NCBI GenBank assembly: GCA_937891785.1
Contig: CALAGN010000017.1
Span: 1-64,000, forward strand
Source: an uncultured Octadecabacter sp.
GTDB lineage: Bacteria; Pseudomonadota; Alphaproteobacteria; Rhodobacterales; Rhodobacteraceae
DNA length: 64,000 nt
Direction: 5' to 3'
Shown in pieces: positions 59,617 through 64,000 of this stretch; position 1 is the stretch's first letter; each line of letters opens with the position of its first letter. Below the pieces are notes generated by a model. It was not told the origin of the DNA. It did not search any database and worked only from the letters and a program-made list of their open reading frames with translations. Made by a program: the position numbers and the translations under genes.

Positions 59617-60633
59617 TCAAGCCTCTTTGGTAATTCTGGCAAGTGTGGTGACGGCGCGTTTGGCAGCGCCGCTGTCGATGCTTTCGCGTGCAATTTCGAC
59701 ACCCTCTTTCAGGGTTGCGGCACGATCAGCCACGATCAGGGCGGCGGCGGCATTCAGCAACACCGCATCACGATACGCACCTGTCTCGCCGTTCATTAAG
59801 GCCAGCAGGGCCGCGCCGTTTTCTTCCGGTGATCCGCCAAGCACATCGCGCAGGCGATAGACGGGCAGGCCGGCGTCCTCGGGGTGGACTTCCATTGCGG
59901 TGATCTGGCCGTTTTCAAGGGCTGCCACCGCCGTGCTGCCAGTGATCGAGACCTCGTCCATGCCGTCGCTGCCATGCACAAGCCATGCTTTTTCGGATCC
60001 CAGATCAAGCAGGGTTTCGGCCATCGGAAAGATCAGATCAGGCGCGAAAGCCCCAGTCAGCTGGCGTTTGACGCCTGCCGGATTGGTGAGCGGCCCAAGG
60101 ATGTTAAAAATCGTTTTGCAGCCCAATTCGGCGCGGATCGGGCCGACGTGTTTCATTGCAGGATGATGCATCGGCGCCATCATAAAGCCGATACCAGCCT
60201 CGGCCAAACCGCGCTGCACAACCTCAGGGCCGACCATCACATCAATCCCGATCACATCAAGAGCATCCGCCGCGCCGGATTTCGACGACAGGTTGCGGTT
60301 GCCGTGTTTGGCGACGACCACGCCCGCGCCCGCGACAACAAAGGCGGTGGCCGTGGAAATGTTCAACGTACCAAGCCCGTCACCACCCGTGCCGACGATA
60401 TCCATTGCGCCCTCGGGCGCTTTCACGGGGATGCATTTGGCGCGCATTGCCGCCGCTGCCGCTGCGTATTCAGCAACACTTTCGCCGCGTGCGCGCATCG
60501 CCATAAGAAACCCGCCGATCTGTGCGGGCGTGGCCAGACCTTCGAACAGCAGTTCGAACGCGAGGTTCGCCTGCGCGCGCGACAATGGCCCCTCGGAGGC
60601 GGCGAAAATCAGCGGCTTCATTTTGTCGCTCAT
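59617..60633 (-). CDS. trpD: Anthranilate phosphoribosyltransferase
   Basis: The 338-residue enzyme has [20 protein letters not shown], the [19 protein letters not shown] motif and [12 protein letters not shown]. It joins anthranilate to PRPP. It overlaps trpG by 4 nt (ATGA) and is followed by trpC after 4 nt. Confidence 0.97.
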   Translation of the reverse strand: MSDKMKPLIFAASEGPLSRAQANLAFELLFEGLATPAQIGGFLMAMRARGESVAEYAAAAAAMRAKCIPVKAPEGAMDIVGTGGDGLGTLNISTATAFVVAGAGVVVAKHGNRNLSSKSGAADALDVIGIDVMVGPEVVQRGLAEAGIGFMMAPMHHPAMKHVGPIRAELGCKTIFNILGPLTNPAGVKRQLTGAFAPDLIFPMAETLLDLGSEKAWLVHGSDGMDEVSITGSTAVAALENGQITAMEVHPEDAGLPVYRLRDVLGGSPEENGAALLALMNGETGAYRDAVLLNAAAALIVADRAATLKEGVEIARESIDSGAAKRAVTTLARITKEA

Positions 60634-61217
60634 GCGGTGGTCCTGACGTTGGCGAGTGCAAGGAAATTACCCAGCAATTTATGCCCATGCTGCGAGGCAA
60701 TGCTTTCGGGGTGAAACTGCACGCCGTGAATAGGCAGGGTCTTGTGCTGCAGTCCCATGATCGTGCCATCTTCCAGTTCGGCAGTGATCTCGAGGCAATC
60801 GGGCAGGGTGGCCCGTTCGACGATCAGTGAATGATAGCGCGTGGCGTCAAACGGGTTGGGCAGACCTGCAAAAACGCCTTTACCGGTATGTTTCATCGCG
60901 CCCATTTTACCGTGCACGATCTCGTGGCAGCGCACCACATGGCCGCCAAATGCTTCGCCGATTGTCTGATGGCCCAGACAGACCCCCATCAGCGGGGTTT
61001 TCGTTTCAGCCGCAGCCTGTGTCAGCGCCAGACAAATACCCGCTTGCGCCGGATCACAGGGACCTGGGGAAAGCAGGATAGCATCCGCGCCCATGCTCAT
61101 GGCCTGCGCAACGTCCAAAGCATCGTTGCGTTTTACGATCACATCCGCGCCTAGCTCGCCCAGATAATGCACCAGATTATAGGTGAAACTGTCGTAATTA
61201 TCGATCAGAAGAAGCAT
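60630..61217 (-). CDS. trpG: Anthranilate synthase glutamine amidotransferase subunit
   Basis: The 195-residue class I amidotransferase has the catalytic Cys in [16 protein letters not shown], and the His and Glu in [10 protein letters not shown]. It supplies ammonia to TrpE, whose gene lies about 2 kb upstream beyond a deacetylase pseudogene on the other strand. The ATG at 61217 gives [14 protein letters not shown], the normal N-terminus. It could also serve 4-aminobenzoate synthesis. Confidence 0.96.
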   Translation of the reverse strand: MLLLIDNYDSFTYNLVHYLGELGADVIVKRNDALDVAQAMSMGADAILLSPGPCDPAQAGICLALTQAAAETKTPLMGVCLGHQTIGEAFGGHVVRCHEIVHGKMGAMKHTGKGVFAGLPNPFDATRYHSLIVERATLPDCLEITAELEDGTIMGLQHKTLPIHGVQFHPESIASQHGHKLLGNFLALANVRTTA

Positions 61218-61372
61218 ATCCGGCCTCGGGTAAATTTGGGGGCTACCGCCGCCCCTTAGGGTCGCGGTATACTCTGGCGGTACATGGGCCGACACGCAAG
61301 CAATCGTCAAGGTCCACAAGGCGCTGCACGGGCGATGTGTGGGTAATGCAGGCAATAAGGCGAGGCGATCAC

Positions 61373-62844
61373 GTGGGACGCGGACTTTTTTCGGGCATTT
61401 TTTCGGGCACCTTGGTGTCGGGCATCGCACTTGCAGCGGCATCACTGCTTAATGATCAACCCGCTGGCAATTCCCCGCCAGTCCCCCCGCAGGTCGAGGC
61501 TCCGCTTGCAGGCAGCGGCGATATGACGGCGGGCACGGTGCCCGCTGGCGTCGAGGCGATGGAAGATAGCCCGACCCTTAGCGCAACGCCCAGCGTCGCA
61601 GCCCCCACCGCTGAAAATGATGCGCCTGTTGCCGATACCGCTCCCGCTGTGGTGCCCCAGACCGGAACTGTGGCGGCAGACCTTGGTGCCCCCGACGGTG
61701 GCACAAGCGCGCCACTGATCGATATGGAAAATACTCTCGATCCGGTCTTGCCGACGCCGCAAACCGCCGCGCCGAAAGTGCCCGTGGCCGAGGACGACAT
61801 CACCCTGTCGACCGACCCCGTGCAGCCGGTTGCACCGATGATTGTGGACGACGCGGCCTTTGACGAAAACGACGGCATGGTTCGGCCCGAACCCGAACCC
61901 GAAGAATTTGTCGTCATGGACCTTGGTGATGATGCGCCGGTTATTGCGGACGAATACGGCGCTGGCGCAGCCGTGGCCGATGCTATGATTGATGAAACGC
62001 CCGGCGCCGAAAGTGATGCGCCCCCCCAAGCCCCCGCGACAGCCCCTGCGATTCAGCTTCAGGGTGATACTTCCTCATTGCCAACTGCGGACGATAGCGG
62101 CGTTATTATCCGTCGCCAGTAGGCGAAACCGCTACCGATGATGGTGATGGTAATGACACTGCTGCGACAGGTGGGGATGCGTTGGAACGCTTTGCGGCAG
62201 CGCATGATAATTCCGATGGCAAGCCGCTTTTGTCGGTGGTTCTGATTGATGACGGGGCGATGCCCGGTGCGTCAGCAGCGCTTGCGGGTCTGCCGTTCCC
62301 TGTGACAATCGCGCTTGATCCCGGCGCGCCGGACGCCGCCGCAAAAATGGCCGCCTATCGCGCCGCAGGTGTTGAAGTTGCCGCTTTGATAAGCCTGCCG
62401 CGTGGTGCTGCGCCAAGTGACGTCGAAGTCGCCTTTGCTGCGTATTTCGCGGCACTGCCCGAGGCCGTTCTTGTGCTCGATAGCGGCGAGGTCGGCTTGC
62501 AGTCCGACATCGAAGTAACACGTCAAGCGATGGAAATTCTGGCCGCTGATGGGCGCGCGCTTGTCAGTGTGTCACAGGGCCTGAACCAAGCCATGCGCGA
62601 AGCTGAACGCGCGCAGGTGCCTGCTGCCGTGGTCTACCGCGACCTTGACAGCGAAGGCCAAGACGCCCGTGTCATTCGACGGTTCCTTGATCAAGCCGCA
62701 TTCCGTGCGCGCCAACAAAGCGGTGTCGTTTTGCTGGGTCGCGTGCGCCCTGACACGATTTCCGCGCTGATCCTTTGGGGCACAGCTAACAGGGCAGGGC
62801 AGGTGTCGGTCGCACCTGTGTCAGCGGTGTTACTGGCGCAATAG
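61373..62844 (+). pseudogene. Divergent polysaccharide deacetylase, frameshifted
   Basis: The N-terminal piece (GTG at 61373 to TAG at 62122) has a membrane anchor (about 5-25) and a long Ala/Pro/Asp-rich linker and ends VIIRRQ. The C-terminal piece, open in the +2 frame through 62844, is the family catalytic-like region with LLSVVLIDDGAMPG and VIRRFLDQAAFRA. Adding one base near 62116 turns the end into RR-P-V-G-E-T-A and rejoins the pieces, in line with the family. No slippery heptamer is seen. This is either a recent inactivating deletion or a sequencing error. In intact form it would be an exported YibQ-like protein. Confidence 0.78.
62798..62844 (+). repeat. Deacetylase 3' end, copy 1
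   Basis: These 47 bases code for QVSVAPVSAVLLAQ and the stop. They match 63234-63280 at 35 of 47 positions, with most differences silent. Confidence 0.7.
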
Positions 62845-62878
62845 TCGCCGTGTTAGATCGCGCAGGATTTGGCGGGGT

Positions 62879-63229
62879 TTAGCTCGAGTATCGGCAAAGG
62901 CTCCCTATGCCGTTCATATCGACCAGATGTTTCGTTGACGCCAAAAGCTCGCGTTCCCCAAAATGCATCTCGGTGATGGGGTCAGAAATAAACATGCGAT
63001 AGTTTGGTGACACCAAAAGGGCACTATTGTCCCCCAAGGCGTCTTGAAGAACAAAAATAGGGGTGTGTTTGCTAATCGCGGGCACAGTTTGGGTGCCTAT
63101 CCGCCGCAAAGGCTGAAAGCCATTGTCACGCGTGAAGATCGGATCACCGGCTTTAAGCGTTTCGATTAAAACTGAACCGCGTTGCATCATCGTCAAAAGA
63201 TGGAAGCATTTGCATAACTGCGAAGGCAA
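62879..63229 (-). pseudogene. Hint (Hedgehog/intein) domain remnant
   Basis: The open frame has a Hint_2-like core: VLIETLKAGDPIFTRDNGFQ, then ALLVSPNYRMFIS and LLASTKHLVDMNGI. It ends just where intact proteins continue with the YVHLLFD-H block. The N-terminal part before the Hint core is also missing, and no ribosome site is visible. Hint_2 domains occur at the ends of secreted calcium-binding proteins of Rhodobacteraceae. Here both flanks carry copies of the deacetylase 3' end, so this looks like inserted debris. Confidence 0.65.
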
Positions 63230-63233
63230 ACAG

Positions 63234-63280
63234 GGCAGGTCTCGGTCGCGCCCGCCTTGGCTGTGCTGATGGCGCAGTAG
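63234..63280 (+). repeat. Deacetylase 3' end, copy 2
   Basis: In frame this segment reads QVSVAPALAVLMAQ and a stop, 11 of 14 residues identical to the true end at 62844. It has no gene attached and abuts the trpE terminator. Confidence 0.7.
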
Positions 63281-63290
63281 GGCCGTGGGG

Positions 63291-63311
63291 TAAAACCCCG
63301 CCCTGCGGGGT
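63291..63311 (-). terminator. Terminator after trpE
   Basis: ACCCCGC (63295-63301) pairs with GCGGGGT (63305-63311) around CCT. On the minus strand the stem is followed by TTTTA. It begins 2 nt after the trpE stop. Confidence 0.7.
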
Positions 63312-63312
63312 G

Positions 63313-64000
63313 TTAGCTATTCCCACCCCGAAACATCGCCGCATCCGCAGCGGCGCGGCGGATCGCGTTGGATTTATGCACGGTCTCTTGGTATTCGGCT
63401 TCGGGGTCGCTGTCATAGACCACGCCGCCGCCCGCCTGAATATACAGCTTTTCGTCTTTCAACACGGCGGTGCGCAGGGCGATGCACATGTCCATGTCGC
63501 CGTTGGCTGAAAAGTAGCCACAGCCGCCGCCATAGACGCCGCGTTTTTCGGGCTCCAGCTCGTCGATGATCTGCATCGCGCGGACCTTTGGTGCACCTGA
63601 CACGGTGCCTGCTGGCATGCCGGCGAAAAACGCCGAGAGCGCGTCTTGATCTTGCGCCAATTCGCCCACCACGTTGGAGACGATATGCATGACGTGGCTA
63701 TAGCGTTCGACAATGAATTGTTCGGTCGGTTTCACGGTGCCGATTTTGGCAACGCGTCCCACGTCGTTTCGGCCCAGATCAAGCAGCATCAGGTGTTCGG
63801 CGAGCTCTTTTTGGTCGGCCATCAGGTCAACCTCGTTGGCATCATCCTCGGCCACGGTTGCGCCACGCGGGCGGGTTCCCGCGATCGGGCGGATAGTGAT
63901 TTCATTACCAAACACGCGGACCAGAATTTCGGGGGAAGCGCCGATCACCTGAAAGCCGCCAAAGTTGAAAAAGAACATGAACGGCGACGGGTTGGTGCGC
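63313..64000 (-). CDS. trpE: Anthranilate synthase component I (C-terminal part)
   Basis: The frame is open to the window edge, so only the C-terminal 228 or so codons are visible. They include [40 protein letters not shown] and [16 protein letters not shown], all diagnostic of the chorismate-binding domain. It makes anthranilate from chorismate with TrpG. PabB is the alternative, but the trpG-trpD-trpC context favours TrpE. Any leader attenuator would lie outside the window. Confidence 0.95.
   Translation of the reverse strand, partial: RTNPSPFMFFFNFGGFQVIGASPEILVRVFGNEITIRPIAGTRPRGATVAEDDANEVDLMADQKELAEHLMLLDLGRNDVGRVAKIGTVKPTEQFIVERYSHVMHIVSNVVGELAQDQDALSAFFAGMPAGTVSGAPKVRAMQIIDELEPEKRGVYGGGCGYFSANGDMDMCIALRTAVLKDEKLYIQAGGGVVYDSDPEAEYQETVHKSNAIRRAAADAAMFRGGNS

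Noticed and set aside
62100..62182. Programmed frameshift in the deacetylase gene
   Set aside because: No slippery heptamer or downstream stimulator is visible at the junction; a one-base deletion or sequencing error is simpler.

Overview
The window looks like a contiguous piece of the chromosome of an alphaproteobacterium of the Rhodobacteraceae (Roseobacter group, in the neighbourhood of Loktanella, Yoonia or Octadecabacter). That placement is inferred from protein flavour, fairly high GC, GTTC-N7-GTTC LexA operators and gene order (trpG-trpD-trpC-moaC-moeA-lexA; purL-bolA-grxD; ccmE-[phage-like lysis genes]-ccmF-ccmH). No 16S gene is present to confirm it. No rRNA, tRNA, insertion sequence or CRISPR array was found. 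Most of the window is densely packed housekeeping sequence.

Layout. 1-4.8 kb: end of a DUF2189 membrane protein, then a leftward set with a bactofilin, its M23 peptidase partner, a DUF455 protein, cystathionine beta-lyase and a Bcp peroxiredoxin. 4.9-14.5 kb: rightward AsmA-like protein, queA, an MFS transporter, a DUF924 protein, a PAS/GAF/GGDEF cyclase and lpdA. 14.5-19.4 kb: a decayed von Willebrand-A gene, a rhodanese, and uvrA under its own LexA operator. 19.4-24.5 kb: ybdK with a cupredoxin, mmsA divergent from a LysR regulator, a CBS protein and coaD. 24.6-30 kb: central carbon metabolism with two GAPDH genes that share palindromic operators, a tiny membrane protein between them, a DUF4329 lipoprotein and transketolase. 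30-34 kb: zapA with a coiled-coil partner, then grxD, bolA and purL. 34.1-37 kb: a compact three-gene catabolic operon (PLP lyase, M24 hydrolase, Asp/Glu-racemase-like). 37-42.7 kb: LysR regulator divergent from a fused indolepyruvate ferredoxin oxidoreductase, then an acyltransferase. 42.6-49.8 kb: murI, argC, ccmE, a three-gene lysis cassette resembling gene-transfer-agent release genes, ccmF, ccmH and a PaaG-like hydratase. 50-56 kb: GNAT, gltA, gltX, comEC and lexA. 56-64 kb: moeA, an inserted GIY-YIG gene, moaC, trpC, trpD, trpG, a frameshifted polysaccharide deacetylase, a Hint-domain remnant and the end of trpE.

How it fits together. The tryptophan and molybdopterin genes form one tightly overlapped leftward unit. 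LexA appears to control itself and uvrA. The two gap genes look co-regulated by a LacI-type palindrome. The lysis cassette sits inside the cytochrome c maturation genes. The features most worth a second look are the seamless GIY-YIG insertion between moaC and moeA, the duplicated deacetylase 3' end around the Hint remnant, the catabolic trio at 34-37 kb, the shared gap operators, and two decayed or frameshifted genes. All coordinates were read by eye. Start codons were moved from the longest open frame where homology, overlap or ribosome-binding sites argued for it.
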